The notes under the pieces: generated by a model | What the model was told of the DNA's origin: nothing | The model's database searches: none | Seen by the model: the letters and a program-made list of their open reading frames with translations, nothing else | DNA from: Xenopus tropicalis | Taxonomy: Eukaryota; Chordata; Amphibia; Anura; Pipidae | Length of the DNA stretch: 64,000 bases | Reading direction: 5' to 3' | NCBI RefSeq assembly: GCF_000004195.4 | Contig: NC_030684.2 | Coordinates: forward strand, 104,857,929-104,921,928 | Program-made: the position numbers and the translations under genes | Part shown: piece after piece, positions 45,590 through 57,480 of the stretch | Numbering within the stretch: position 1 is the first letter of the stretch | Layout: each line of letters starts with the position of its first letter

Positions 45590-47104
45590 ATGTCTTGCTG
45601 GGACAGTCGGAGAGCTTCTTCTTATGTTTCGAAACTGGACCTGACATTGTGCCGTCAAAAACCCAAGAGTTCTTATTCAAATGTTTCTGACTCTGCTACT
45701 AGAGGCTGTTGTTTTGGGAAACCACCAGACTTTTCTGATGCTATCTCATCTGCTAACCCTGTGAATAACAAATTTGCAGATGACCGTGGAACAAAACCTA
45801 GAGATGTATCAAATGCTCATTGTTCCAGATTGGATATCACTCTAGAGCAGAAGGACAGGAGGCAAGGCCCTTTAAGAAATCCTGTTTGTACTTGTTCGTC
45901 ATCAGCTAATAGACTCCATATGCCCTGGAGATATTCCTCTTCTTGCAGGGACTCACAAGGCAGTCAAGCATGTATTGGACAAGGAGGGTTCATAACAGAC
46001 CATGGATGTGGGTTCACCAATTATTTGCCCAAAAGGAAAAGTCCAGAAAAATCTCAGAATAACTCTAGCCCTTCATCAGATGATGGCTATATTCAGCTTG
46101 GAGAGTCCTTTCCTTCTCGTTCAAAAAGTCAGTCTTCTTGGACCTCACGCCTGGATGTGGTCCTGTCCAACAATTCACCTGTCTCTGCATCTGAAATTGG
46201 TAAGCCGTATACTGTTTTTACTTCATGCACCCCAGAACAACCATCCAAAGATTATGGTAAGACCAGAAGCCAAATGCCGAACATTGAAGGTGTGAAGATG
46301 TATATATCTAGCTGCAGCCTGACTGTTCAGCCTGTTCAGTCAAAATGCCACCAAGGTGACGGTCATAGTCCATCTGTTCTTCTGATGCCCCAGGGAAAGG
46401 ATGCCACAAGAGAGTACCCAATAGCATTTCAACCATCCCAGAAAGGATTTATTGTGTCAGAGGCACCTACTCTTCAGATCACACAATTCCAAATCACCAG
46501 GTCACCAGCAAGCTCTCCCACAGTAGAGCAACCTCCAACCAGGCAGATATGGATGTCACCAGACAGACTTCCAAGAGTGGCAGGAACTCCAGGGAATCCT
46601 AATATAGTGCCAAATGTGGTTGTTTTTCAGAGAAGCTGCTCCCCTATTGTTGGATGTAAAACAAATGTTTACCCTGTTTTGATACCAACAGAGCACAAGG
46701 CCTCCAAAGTTACATTGCTAATTGGTAGCCCAGTGGCTCCAGTGCCTGTCCAGGTGATTCAGGATTGTGGCCGCAGCCCCACTCCTGCAATATTCATTTC
46801 AAATTGTGATCATCCCACTTCTCCTGAAAGTCTTGGCTCAGGATATTTACTGTCCATTAACCCTATTGTTTGTTCTAAACAGAGACCATCAGAAAGCCAG
46901 AGATCAAGTCCACTATTAGCAGCTCACCCTTCTAGGTGTAAAGACACTGAACCTTACTGTACTGTGATGCCTCGTATACCGTGTAGTCGAGACGGCATCT
47001 CACCCATAGCTGTCAGCATTGAAACTTTTGGAAGCAGGAGGGGGGCAGTGAAGATATCGATATCTCACTCAAGAGACCCCACTAATACCGGCATGGGCTC
47101 ATAG
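45590..47104 (+). CDS. Unrecognised Ser/Pro/Cys-rich protein, 504 codons
   Basis: A single uninterrupted frame, preceded in frame by TAA at 45560 and closed by three consecutive TAG codons (47102-47110). ATG 45590 is the first in-frame ATG and has A at -3. A sequence resembling a splice acceptor (GTGCTTTAG) ends directly before it, so a non-coding leader exon is possible. No domain I can name is visible: no signal peptide, membrane segment or coiled coil. Composition is Ser, Pro, Cys and basic-rich, suggesting disorder. A heptad S[KR]LD[LIV][TV]L occurs at residues 14-20, 79-85 and 186-192. The C-terminal half (about 270-500) repeats short hydrophobic stretches followed by SP or DP (for example FQITRSP, VVVFQRSCSP, VQVIQDCGRSP, ISISHSRDP). 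Length, codon continuity and ATG context argue for a real gene; function is unknown. Confidence 0.65.
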   Translation: MSCWDSRRASSYVSKLDLTLCRQKPKSSYSNVSDSATRGCCFGKPPDFSDAISSANPVNNKFADDRGTKPRDVSNAHCSRLDITLEQKDRRQGPLRNPVCTCSSSANRLHMPWRYSSSCRDSQGSQACIGQGGFITDHGCGFTNYLPKRKSPEKSQNNSSPSSDDGYIQLGESFPSRSKSQSSWTSRLDVVLSNNSPVSASEIGKPYTVFTSCTPEQPSKDYGKTRSQMPNIEGVKMYISSCSLTVQPVQSKCHQGDGHSPSVLLMPQGKDATREYPIAFQPSQKGFIVSEAPTLQITQFQITRSPASSPTVEQPPTRQIWMSPDRLPRVAGTPGNPNIVPNVVVFQRSCSPIVGCKTNVYPVLIPTEHKASKVTLLIGSPVAPVPVQVIQDCGRSPTPAIFISNCDHPTSPESLGSGYLLSINPIVCSKQRPSESQRSSPLLAAHPSRCKDTEPYCTVMPRIPCSRDGISPIAVSIETFGSRRGAVKISISHSRDPTNTGMGS

Positions 47105-47142
47105 TAGTAGGGATAAACTTTAATTGCATAGGCTTTAACAAG

Positions 47143-47292
47143 AATAAATGTATATGTCTAGAATGAGTTATTGTTCCTATAAACACCAATGTTCATAAAA
47201 AACAAAGGCACTTGGCCTGTAAATACAGGCATAGCACAATATGCTCTCAGAATAGAATAGTATACATTTTAATCATTACCTTCTAAAATAAA
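47143..47292 (+). terminator. Candidate polyadenylation signals after the 504-codon frame
   Basis: AATAAA occurs at 47143-47148 and again at 47287-47292, 39 and 183 bp past the stop codon. Either could end the transcript of the upstream frame. The hexamer is common in AT-rich DNA, so this is only suggestive. Confidence 0.35.
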
Positions 47293-47559
47293 AACAGCAT
47301 TAGTTTGGTAGAATCTCTGGGTCCATATGCATAGCCGATTATTTCTAATGGTTTTTTATTTGATTAATCGTTTTGAGTAAGGCCTCAGGCCTGTAGTCAT
47401 CAAATGACATGTTTACTTGCTTCATTTATATAATTAGTAACCAGGGTAATACCTGTTGCATTAGTTTGTGAAGCACTTGTTCTTTAATTGGAAGAATCAC
47501 ATCTCTGATATGTAATGTTTAGCACTCTTTATTAAATCTCTCTCTTTCAGCCTAAATGT

Positions 47560-47875
47560 GGCTATACAAGGGCAGATTTCACCTGCTGATTTGGCAGTTT
47601 ATCTGCCTGTGTATGGGACCCTCCGACAGACCTCCCCGACTGATATCTAGCCAAAAATTGGCCAGATGTCGATCAGACAGGCTTGATTTTTCATTGAATC
47701 AATAATTTGATGCAATCCTTGCTGTGACTTTTCTTATCCTCTTCATTGCAATGGGATTGCCCTAGTACGATATCTCCCACCCAAGGTCGGCATATCGGGG
47801 GAAAGATTTGCTTGTTTGGCGACCTCATCAAATGAGCAAATCTAGCAGGTGTATGGCCACATGGCTAGAAGTGTC
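47560..47875. mobile_element. GGCCATAC-type inverted-repeat MITE
   Basis: ATGTGGCTATACAAGGGCAG at the left and GTGTATGGCCACATGG at the right form imperfect inverted ends. Internal GGCCAGATGTCGATCAG matches the element at 22010. Confidence 0.6.
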
Positions 47876-49017
47876 TATAGAACCCCAATGCTGTGACTGT
47901 CATATTAGCAGAGAGTATCATCTTGATATCATATCTGCAACTAAATATTGTCATATTGTTCTGAAAACCTAGGGCAGGCAGGTGTTTGAAAGCCTCTTCA
48001 CTTAATCAAATCTTTGACTTTCCTTTGTTACCCGATGGGGAAGATAAAGGACCAGGCACTTTTGTAACTAGCTATCTTAGATCAGTATAGGAATTGTAGG
48101 GTTCTCTATAACTGGAGAGTATACACCCCATCTGCAGTGCCTTGGGTTTTGCTAGCAGGTTACTCTACGGCTAACACTGTAAGCTTCACTTTGTTATATT
48201 TTGCTTTGTGACTGTGTTTGCTGCAGCAAGATCTCCATACGTTTACACTCAAGTCATGGCTGGGATCTTTCAGGCGGTGTTAGTGGGATTCTTCTACACA
48301 GATGTTCTTCCTCATACTCCTCCTCCAAATCTGCTTTGGGGATATTATTTGTACTTTCTAATAGTGATGAATTCTGCCATGCATTAAAAACCAAAGATTT
48401 TTAATTTTATATGGTTTCCTCTGTTAATTTGTGCCTGAAATACTTTGGAAAGGATGTCTGTAGCACAAAGTCATAATGTGTGACTTATTGCAATCCAAGG
48501 GGTTAAAGTAGAGGCAGCTCCTGCCCTCAATGGCTGTTAGTGTCTCGCATACAGTCTCTTGTGCTAAATACTTGTATACGCTCAGCATGTGCCGTGTCTG
48601 ATTAGTACTTGGCAAGTCAGAACACAGCTGTGGGGAAAGGTTGCAGGGAAAAGCATTCCTCAGATCTGCCAGTCACACCTATTCCAAGCTGACAGCTTTT
48701 TTTTCCATAAAAAAAGTATCACCCAGACAGATTCATCCTGTAGATACGTATACATCAGCATGTTTCCAGACTGGATATGGATCAGGTTTAACAGGCATGC
48801 ATGTCTCTTTTTCTCTTTATGTATCTACTGTAAGGGAACAGTAAAAAAATAAAAAAGGTTCCTGCGCCACTTGGATTAAACTGGCTGAGATTCTAATTTA
48901 AATCTATTCAAACCCATAAAAGAAACATTCAATGTAGTATTCACTTTTAAAGGCACATCTCTATTGTCTGTTCTTATTGTAAGTGTTTAGCCCTATCCTC
49001 TATCCAAGCAGTCACGT
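47876..49017. other. Gene-free stretch
   Basis: No repeat or reading frame that I can support; short open frames lack coding bias. Confidence 0.4.
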
Positions 49018-49226
49018 TAAACGGGTAGTTCATGTTTAAAACACCTGACGTAGATAGTGATATTTTCAGTTGTCTTTATTTTTTGGTGGCTTTTGAATTA
49101 ATTAGATTTTTCTTCAGCAGCTATCTGGTTGCTAGAATCCAAATTTCCTTAGCAACCAGACAGTGGTTTGAATGAGAGACTAGAAAAGGAAATTAATTCA
49201 GACTACAATGGTCACTTCTTCTTTAA
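49018..49226. mobile_element. T2-like MITE
   Basis: Starts TTAAACGGGTAGTTCATGTT and ends CACTTCTTCTTTAA. The interior has an inverted pair around CTATCTGGTTGCTAG and TTAGCAACCAGACAG. Resembles the common frog T2 subfamily. Confidence 0.6.
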
Positions 49227-50129
49227 ACCTGGACCCTACTTTAAATCTGTACTTCTGGGGTTGCTACGGAGGGTCTGTAGGGAGAAGCATTACCACTACT
49301 GAAAGCTATATATGCAGGCCAGCAGTGAGATGAGCCTGCTAATTCTCGATTTTGACTTGCTTCACATGCTTAAAAAGGCAATGTGATTGTATATTTTTGT
49401 AGTTCCATTAAAAAGGCATTGCACTTTCCAGTTGTATCTCTAAAAACAATGTTTTAGTCGGAGACTGTTTAAAAATAACTGGTAAAACTAAGCAAACTTC
49501 TTGCCATTTGCATGACGTTGCATTTTGCTCAATGCTACTGAATTGTTCTACATGTCAGGAGACCAGTTTTGTAATTTTTAGATTAGTGCCACACATGGCT
49601 GTTCCTCGGCCTGCATATAAGTGCACCTCCACTACTAACTGTGGTCTTCTGTGTCTCCAAGTGGAGCCACTACGTTGGGCTGGATGCAGACCCACAGAGC
49701 GGATTTCATATGCCTAGGGAATGGCTGATTCAGCCCCATGTGGCATTAGCCTTAGCTCTCCAGCACTTTCATCTGTACCCATGGCAAATTGGCTCTCTTT
49801 AGTGCAACTATTATAGTAGCCCATCTACATATAAACAAATACAAATATTAGGAAACTCCCTTTGCATTTACATGGCTCCCATTATCCGTTACTGTAAATT
49901 AAAGCAGTAGATACAGGCACTTCTATTTATGATGAATGGTGGCCTGGGTGCATAAAAAGAAGTATTGCCTTTCCTTCTCCCCATGAATGATTTTTACTCC
50001 CAGGCCTTATAATGCTGCTTAAGTGTTTATCAAAGTGACAAGGAAGCCAACATTTTTGCTGTGTCTCCAAAGTTGGAGAGTCAAACTGTCACCTTTCTTC
50101 TAGCAACCTAAAATAGAGGGAAGACCAAC

Positions 50130-50285
50130 AATGATGACATCATGCTATTGTTTCCCACTGGTGACATCATACCATTGTTTTCCACTCATGACATCATACT
50201 GTTTTCCACTGATGGCATCACACCATTGTTTCACACTGATGACATCACACCTTGTTTCACACCAATGACACCATACCATTGCATA
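50130..50285 (+). repeat. Tandem 27-30-bp repeat with TGACATCA
   Basis: About five copies of a block with TGACATCATACCATTG and TTTCCACTGA or TTTCACACTGA. TGACATCA is one base from a cAMP-response element, but the series is most simply a minisatellite. Confidence 0.8.
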
Positions 50286-50589
50286 TGAACACAAAACCCA
50301 GGGCATGTAAAGGAACATGAATAAATGACTGAATAAATGGCTGCATAGCCATCTAGTGCAAGAATTAATGATGTAGATTGCAACATTCAAGCAGAACTAG
50401 GACAATGTACTGCTATGGGCCCTGTGAGTGTGAATATTTTTTTCTTATTTCTTGTATAACGAATAGATTGCTTTGGCAGTTTGCCAGCCACCAGCAAATA
50501 TCCAAGGTGCTGCCAAGTCACACGATCTGAGGGTGACACGCAAATCAACTACGTGTTACAGTCACATGGTCTTGCAGCTGCTGCTAACT

Positions 50590-50805
50590 TTATTTGCTAG
50601 AATGATATTACTAGCATGTCTGTGGTTAACGCAATGTACAGGTTACATTGACTACAGCTCTACTGCTGGCATGCAAGAGGTTAATGTGAATTACAGTCCT
50701 TTTCCAATAGTGCTTTTACTGGCATGTCTGTGGTTCATGCAATGAACAGGGTCTAACTCCTACAGTTGTATAACTGGTATGTGTGGGGTTAATAAAATGC
50801 ACAGA
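50590..50805 (+). repeat. Degenerate 55-65-bp tandem repeat
   Basis: Three to four diverged copies of a block containing ACTAGCATGTCTGTGGTTAA, GCAATGTACAGG and TACAGCTCTACTGCTGGCAT. Non-coding. Confidence 0.65.
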
Positions 50806-52117
50806 GTTATCATTATTTATATATAAAGTGCCAGCAAGTTATCTGTCCCTACACTGTATTGCAGGTCTACGTGGATATCTAGAATCTTTAACTTGCTGAA
50901 CAATAACCCCTAGAAATAGCAGACAGCTCTTGTCATGTAATGCAGAGTTTAGAGGTGTCTCCATTCACCTTATGAGTAAAGCTGAAATTAATATACCTTA
51001 CTTACATGTAATTCATGCACATTCACAATTTTGCAACAAAGTAATCTTCCAACTTGGCATGTCCCTATCCACGTGAGTGGTGAATAATTCATGATTTTCA
51101 TGCCCGTAAGTAGGCAAAGTTTAAATTCAAGCAGCTACAGTGTTATTTTGAATGGTTTTTGCATGAGCAGGACAATTAATTTTTATCGTCTTAGCCAAAT
51201 CACACTAAGCATTCTGCATATGCACATGTTTGTACCATGAATACTTCTAGCAATTTAGGGATTATGTAAAGGACTACACCCAGCCAGCCGCAGACATCTT
51301 GTTCTGTCCGAAGATAGAATGATTTAACGTGTATAGATATGTGTGTGTGTGTGTAAAGTTATATTTGTTTATTTAAGAACTGTTTGTTTTGAATGTCTGT
51401 GTATTCATTTATTGTTACCATGTCAAGTATGATCAGTGGCTTGGCATTAAAAAGAGATGAAAAAATTATCTATGCCTGTTAGAGTCAATCTCTCATGGTG
51501 GTCTCTTAACAGACATTGTTTTTCTACTTAAATGCATTGGAAAATGTACTAGAAAATACATAAGGAGTTACATAAAAGTATATGAGCTGTGGAAATTTGC
51601 TCAAATTGGTATTGGTAGAGTGAAGGCAAACAGGAGACAGGGACACCAAAGTTCCATATTAAAAGCAATTTCTCACTGCATAGTTTAATGCCCACAAAAC
51701 AGTGAAATAAACAAAGTCACTTCTGCAGCAGCATTAATTTAACAGAAAACAGGACCCTAGCTCCATGTTGGGTCTGGAGACACCAGACTTCCCCCCAGGT
51801 TGTCCCTTTACAGGAACCTCTCGGGCCCCTTTGCACTCTCTCAAGCCCAAATAGCTTCTCACACTGTGGCAACAGCCAGACAAGTGTCTCTCCTTCAGAC
51901 ACATAGGAGAGCCCATTGGTGTGAGAGCACACCCCTTCTACACCTAGTAGCAGCTCAAACCTCAGCTACCACTCAATTACCTGGCTGCAAGGGAAGATTA
52001 AGCCTACCTCAACCAGGTAAATCTTTGCATCCCATAAAATATACCTTAAATCTACATATTTTTGTAGAATTCTAGGCTGCACTGTCACAGAGCTAAGAGT
52101 TCTGTGATCATATAAAG
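50806..52117. other. Gene-free stretch with an unclassified repeat
   Basis: Mostly AT-rich. The block 51650-52080 is GC-richer (CCAGACTTCCCCCCAGGTTG) and looks like an interspersed repeat fragment, but no ends or coding features could be fixed. Confidence 0.35.
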
Positions 52118-52424
52118 CAGGGGTCCCCAACCTTTCTTACTCGTGAGCCACAGTCAAATGTAAAAAGACTTGGAGAGCAACACAAGCATCATAAAAGTTC
52201 ATGGAGGTGCCAAATAAGAGCTAAGATTGGCTATTAGGCAGCCTCTATGCACACTATCAGTTTACAGGGGCTTTATTTGGTAGTAAATCTTGTTTTTATT
52301 CAACCAAAACTTGCCACCAAGTCAGGAATTCAAAAATAACTCCCTGGTTTGGGGGCACTGAGAGCAACATCCAAGGGGTTGGTGAGCAACATGTTGCCCC
52401 CGAGCCACTGGTTGGGGATCACTG
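52118..52424 (-). mobile_element. hAT-like MITE, copy 2 of 4, with exact target duplication
   Basis: Begins CAGGGGTCCCCAACC and ends GGTTGGGGATCACTG. It is flanked by the 8-bp direct repeat ATATAAAG (52110-52117 and 52425-52432), the duplication length of hAT transposons. Reverse orientation relative to copy 1. Confidence 0.92.
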
Positions 52425-53062
52425 ATATAAAGGCACAAGTCTGCAGGTAAAGTGCTTCTGTGCAGGTCAACTTTATATTTTTGGAGTAGTCAGTACTTCC
52501 TTGTATAATAAATAAGGGGATGTACGAAGTTCTCTGGGGACAGAGAAGTGGGAAAGTACCTATGTCACACAATAGCTTTTCAACCAATCAGTGGTGCTCA
52601 TGGTATGTCAATTCAGTCAATGAGTGGACTGTGGCTGCTGGGCAGACTACAATAAGAAGAGGAGGTGGTATAAACCACAGACATTTGCATAAAGTAGATC
52701 AGAAGAATGAGTGCAGCACTCTCTAATCAGAAAGCCACTGGGGGACATACTAATAGTGGCTGTGCAGTAGTCAGTGCAGTGGTTGTTTGGGGCCCAGGAC
52801 CAAAGGAGTGGGAAGGGGGGGGGGGGTTGTTAGGCATAGTTACAATATTTGTGTGCAAAACAAGGTACAGGGCACTAAATGATTATGCTGAGTTCTGCTA
52901 CCAGAATTTCTAGAATATAGATTACTGGGGAAGCAGTCCCTTTTCTATGCTAATATTGCAAGTTAAAATCACTTTAAAAAGCTTCTATTTCCATTTAAAT
53001 GAGCTTTCTCAGCTCTTACTCATTATGACTGCCAGGTCCTCTCTCAATAGTCTGGCATTGTC

Positions 53063-53104
53063 TATCTCTTCCAAAGTGACGTCTATCTCTTCCAAAGTGA
53101 CTTG
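53063..53104 (+). repeat. Local 21-bp duplication
   Basis: CTATCTCTTCCAAAGTGACG is present twice in direct succession. A minor tandem duplication with no evident role. Confidence 0.85.
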
Positions 53105-54042
53105 CATTCTTCCTGTGCCTCTGCCATTCAGCTGCCTGCTTCTTTCAGGTGCCAGCAACCTGCCTAAGCTTCTCACTAATGTATATGTATGCATATTATT
53201 GTTGTTTTATATTGCTAATCAGCAGTTCAGCATTCTATGTTAAAGTAATAGATTTTAAATAAATACAAAGTTACATTGCAAGATGAAATGCAAAGGGGTA
53301 AGAGACAAGAAAAATACAAGCCCACATAGCTGTACACAAAGATGTACAGGGCTGTGTATATAAGTAGCACTATATAAATAAAAATATACATACATATGTA
53401 ATGTTTAAGAAGCATGTTACCAGGTTCAAGAAAGAGAATCACGATAGTCTGGATTTTAAAAACAGATTGTTGGCAGTGTAGGACTGGGTCTTTTTTCAGC
53501 TGTGTTACCCAACTGCCATTTGTTTTTGGTATTAAGTTAAGATCAAAGGTATAAACTGAACAGTGCAACAGACTGAGCTGTACTGCTGATAAGGCTTTGG
53601 GTTGAAACAGAATAGCATCTCTCGGGCATTGCAGCCCCCTCCTTTAAATCGGCACTAAAGAGTGGCAAAAAAAGTCATAGGAACCTTTTCAATGGAGGAA
53701 ACTGAGTACTTTCCTTACCTCTCATTGCAGCTTATTGTATTATTTTTACAGTTTGGGTTACACTGGATACTATAGTACTGAAATTCTAATATTTCTTTTT
53801 GGTTCTTCTCACTTCTCCTCTTAAGGTAACTGCCAAATAAGAGTTCAGAACAGTTCTGGTTAGAGGGGAAATATAAGCCACTTATGAGTTCTAGTGTTTC
53901 AGTTAGAATGCTCGGATCTTTCCTATAAATAAACAAATGGGGGCTCAAGGAGTTTTGACAAAGGGAAGGATAAGAATTATTCTCCTGATTAGATGATGAT
54001 GATGATGGTTAGTTCAGCTTCCTAACATAACATATCTCTGTT

Positions 54043-54213
54043 TTAAAGGAGAACTAAAAAACTTCTGCAGAAATACTCCGGCCAGGGCAGTTTTCTGCTA
54101 ACAGGAGCAACAGCAGTTGGGTAAATGATTACAGTTGGGTAAAAGATTACAATCACTGCGGGATGTCTAACTTTTGGGACCCCCCAGTGATTTATCATTT
54201 CCTTCTCCTTTAA
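54043..54213. mobile_element. T2-like MITE, short
   Basis: Begins TTAAAGGAGAACTAAA and ends TTTCCTTCTCCTTTAA with TTAA at both ends. Shorter relative of the element at 39033. Confidence 0.75.
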
Positions 54214-54929
54214 ATTTGTTAACTGTTTAAAGCCAGTGCTGGACTGGGATGTACAGGGCCCACTGGTGCTGCCAACCGAGAGGCCTCTAAACCCCCCCCC
54301 ATGAGGATATTTGTGGAGTGTGGAGTTTGTGTTTTCTGTTTTTCCATTTCTACAGTTTTCCTTTCTCATCACAAAGAGCAAGTTGCATAATGTGCCTGGT
54401 CATGATCTTGTGCTAATAATATCCATTTGCTGTTATATTTCAGTTGTAAAAACACTGTAATGAGCTATTGCTAAATGCTTTGTTCACTATAATCCACTAT
54501 AATCCACATATATATGTATGAGAATTTTGCAGAAACACAGGTATTAAGTACTACAAGTACTTACTCAGTGGCCCAATATTGTTATCTGTTTAGCACGATT
54601 TTTTGACTATTTTTGATCCTTTAGTAAACATATAACTATTCAGTTCCTTTGCAGTTTATAGATTTGTTAGCAGTAACCTCTTATTGCCGTGTTCATGGTA
54701 GTGTCTCTCACATGGCAACTGTGTCAGCCCACTCTCTCCAGTGTCAGGTGCCATTCAGATGAACCCAAGCCAACTTCAAAGGTTACTCAGAGTTAAAAAG
54801 GTTTCTTTGCTGCCTAAGATCCTTATCTCGAGGAGCAAAGAGATCCTTTATTACAGGGTTTCAAAAGGCCAGCACACTTCTGGATATATCATATTTGCAC
54901 TCCCTGCATTCTCTATCTCACATCCACTA

Positions 54930-55755
54930 GCCCTGGTAGTATGGTGTTGTACCGTGTTAGCCATTGAATAATTGCAGAAAATGTAAGGTTCGATGATTGT
55001 GTTGTTGCAGGTGCATTTTACAAGCCATAATTCCATCATTATGAGGGACGTTTGTGTATAGGGACTCCACATCCATTGTGGCAAACATGGTTCCCTCTGG
55101 TAAATGTCCTATAGCAGCAAGAGATCTGTGGTGCCCTGTAAATAGCTGGGTGTACTTCTGACCGGAGGCTTCAGGATATTTTTCACCCAACCTGTATTCT
55201 GTCAGTGTACCTGTTTCTGAGATAATTGGCTTTCCTGGGTTTTCCTCTTTGTGGACTTTAGGAAGAATGTAGACGGCCTAATTTGGGGTTCTCAGGGATT
55301 AGTGTGTTTAGATGGTCTCTGATATCTGAAGGTAAATCATTTACTGTCTTCCTTGGTTCTTTTTATAGAGATTAGTGGGATTCTCCTGTAACTTGCCTTA
55401 ATGCATGTCATTGGACAGCTGCCTATGAGCTTCCTGTGTAGTCCAGTGTGTTCATGATGACTACTGCACCCCCCTTGTCAGCTGGTTTTATAACAATGTT
55501 GTTATTTTCTTTCAGTAAAAATATGGCTTTCCGTCAATCTCAGTTGTGACTTTGTGGTGGAAATGGTCTATATACTTGTCCACTGTGGGGATATTTTCTG
55601 GTCTTGGTGTCCATGGTGATTTTTAGTGGGGTTATTGTAGAGGCTGGGTGTTGACTCTTGCTTGTCACATTCCTCTTTGTTGTAGAGGAATTCTTTAAGT
55701 CGAAGTTTTCACTAGCCCTATCACTAAAGTTAACTAAAGGACCCTGATCCACAGA
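54930..55755 (-). pseudogene. Penelope-like element fragment (reverse transcriptase)
   Basis: Read on the minus strand, scattered frames give KPADKGGAVVIM (near 55470), LPKVHKE...GKP (near 55240) and ATMDVESLYTNVPH (near 55060). These blocks, in this order, are hallmarks of Penelope-like reverse transcriptases. Upstream, near 55600, TPRPENIPTVDKYI-like sequence also fits. Several frameshifts and stops separate the blocks, so it is a dead fragment. Confidence 0.8.
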
Positions 55756-56384
55756 CTGTCTGAATATTTACTCAAAACTATCCATTTCCAAGTTTTATAG
55801 TAAAGGGATCATGCAAGCAGTCGATTTATGTTAGGGTTAGGCCCCTCTCAAATCAGGCAGAACAGACTCCCTTAAAAATAGCAGTCTGACCAATGTCAGG
55901 GGACACAGAAGAACTGAAATTATTTTTAGGCCTCTAAATGTGCAGACTGTGAATGTGCAGGCATGTTTATTATTGCACTTTAGCTTTCCTGAGGAGTCCG
56001 AGCTGCTGCTTTTAACCATGTGTCACCACATTCAGCAGGTTGTGCCATTAAACAGAGTTGTTTTTAAATAAAGCTTTACCATTCCCAAGAGCATATAAAA
56101 TATTCAAATGCAATCTCCTAAATGTACTCATTATTATAAAAAACAGTATTAAAATAGAAGCACAAATGCATAATACTCATTCCTTTTTTTCCTATTTTTT
56201 TCCTACATTATAACATTTCTTTGCAGTATATAATCAATAACCATAATTAAATAGATATTGTCATTCCACAGTCCATCACTTTTTAAGAATCAGTTTTCTT
56301 ATGCACAAATGTGCACAAACAAGTTTTTGTGTTAAAAAATAATAAAACAAATATTAATAACATCCAAATACCCATATACTAAGG
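55756..56384. other. Gene-free AT-rich stretch
   Basis: No repeat or coding feature recognised between the Penelope-like fragment and the next MITE. Confidence 0.4.
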
Positions 56385-56598
56385 CAGGGATCCCCAATCT
56401 TTTATACCTGTGAGCCACATTTAAATGGTAAAAGTGTTGGGGAGCAACACAAGCATGAAAAGGTTCCTGGGGGTGCAAATAAGAACTATAATTGGCTAAT
56501 GAATAGCCCCTATGTGGACTGGCAGCCTATAGAAGGCTCTGTTTGGCTCTGTGTGGTGAGCAACATGTTGCTCCTGAGCCACTGGTTGGGGAACACTG
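56385..56598 (-). mobile_element. hAT-like MITE, copy 3 of 4 (shortened)
   Basis: Begins CAGGGATCCCCAATC and ends GGTTGGGGAACACTG. Flanks TACTAAGG and TCCTAAGG match at seven of eight bases, consistent with an aged 8-bp duplication. About 90 bp shorter than copy 2. Confidence 0.85.
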
Positions 56599-57049
56599 TC
56601 CTAAGGGATAAATTCCTCACTAAACAGAAGAAACCTGGGTGTATTATCACCCTTCTCAATACAAAAATGTGTAATTCGTAAAATCCATATTGTTTAGTTT
56701 TAATTTTTAATTAGATCCTCAAAGAATTACAATCAACAAAAAAAATTGTGCTGACTTGGGCAACCACTCAAAAAAAAATGCTCTTTACAGTACCTCAAGT
56801 TTGGAGTATTTCACTATTCAAAAGATCTTATTTTATATAGACAGAATTAAAAACATAAAAAATTACTGAAACATTGCCAACCCACAATGTCAAGCTGTAA
56901 ATATTACCAAAGAAATAAAAGGTCTGTCTTTGTGCAAAATGTATGTTATTAAACCACACCTAAAAATAACAATAAATATATTTCCTTACAGCAACCTTTG
57001 AAAAATGCTGAGGTTGTATCAATGTCATTTTCTCAGAAGGACATAGTAT

Positions 57050-57280
57050 GTTTATACAAAACAAGCTAATGGGTATGTTTCATATGTTTCATTTAGGACC
57101 TTGGGGGCCACAGTGTCCACTGTCTGAATCCACTTATGTAGTAGAATTTTGCCTCTATCCCCCCCTCCTTTCAGCGGGAGAACATGATTGATCAAAATAC
57201 ATTGAGTAGAAGAAGTGAATGTGGATAGGGAAGTACATACAGCTGACCTGTGGTTATTCATCCAAAAAAGTTGAAAGACA
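57050..57280 (-). pseudogene. Penelope-like element C-terminal fragment
   Basis: A minus-strand frame contains GGGDRGKILLHKWIQTVDTV and PKVLNET, resembling the GGDR..LL...WI..L.T..P.GLN segment at the end of the GIY-YIG endonuclease of Penelope-like elements. It lies on the wrong side of the 54930-55755 fragment to be the same insertion. Confidence 0.5.
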
Positions 57281-57349
57281 GATAAATTTGTATCATATCT
57301 TATACTTCTTGCCACTGTGTGGGACAAAGAAGATCCAGTTGATAAACCC

Positions 57350-57480
57350 CCCCCCCACACCCGCGAAAGTGCACGCATGTGCATTCATGCTAGCGCCCAT
57401 CCTAAACTCATACGGAGCAGTAGGCAGAGGTCCCCATTGCTCCGTATGGGAGCAAAACTTCTGTGCGGCAGAAGAAAAGA
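57350..57480 (+). repeat. Dispersed repeat shared with 36540-36700
   Basis: GTGCACGCATGTGCATTCAT, CTCATACGGAGCAGTAGGCA and TTGCTCCGTATGGGAGCAAA match the earlier copy. Inserted beside the Penelope-like C-terminal fragment. Confidence 0.65.
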
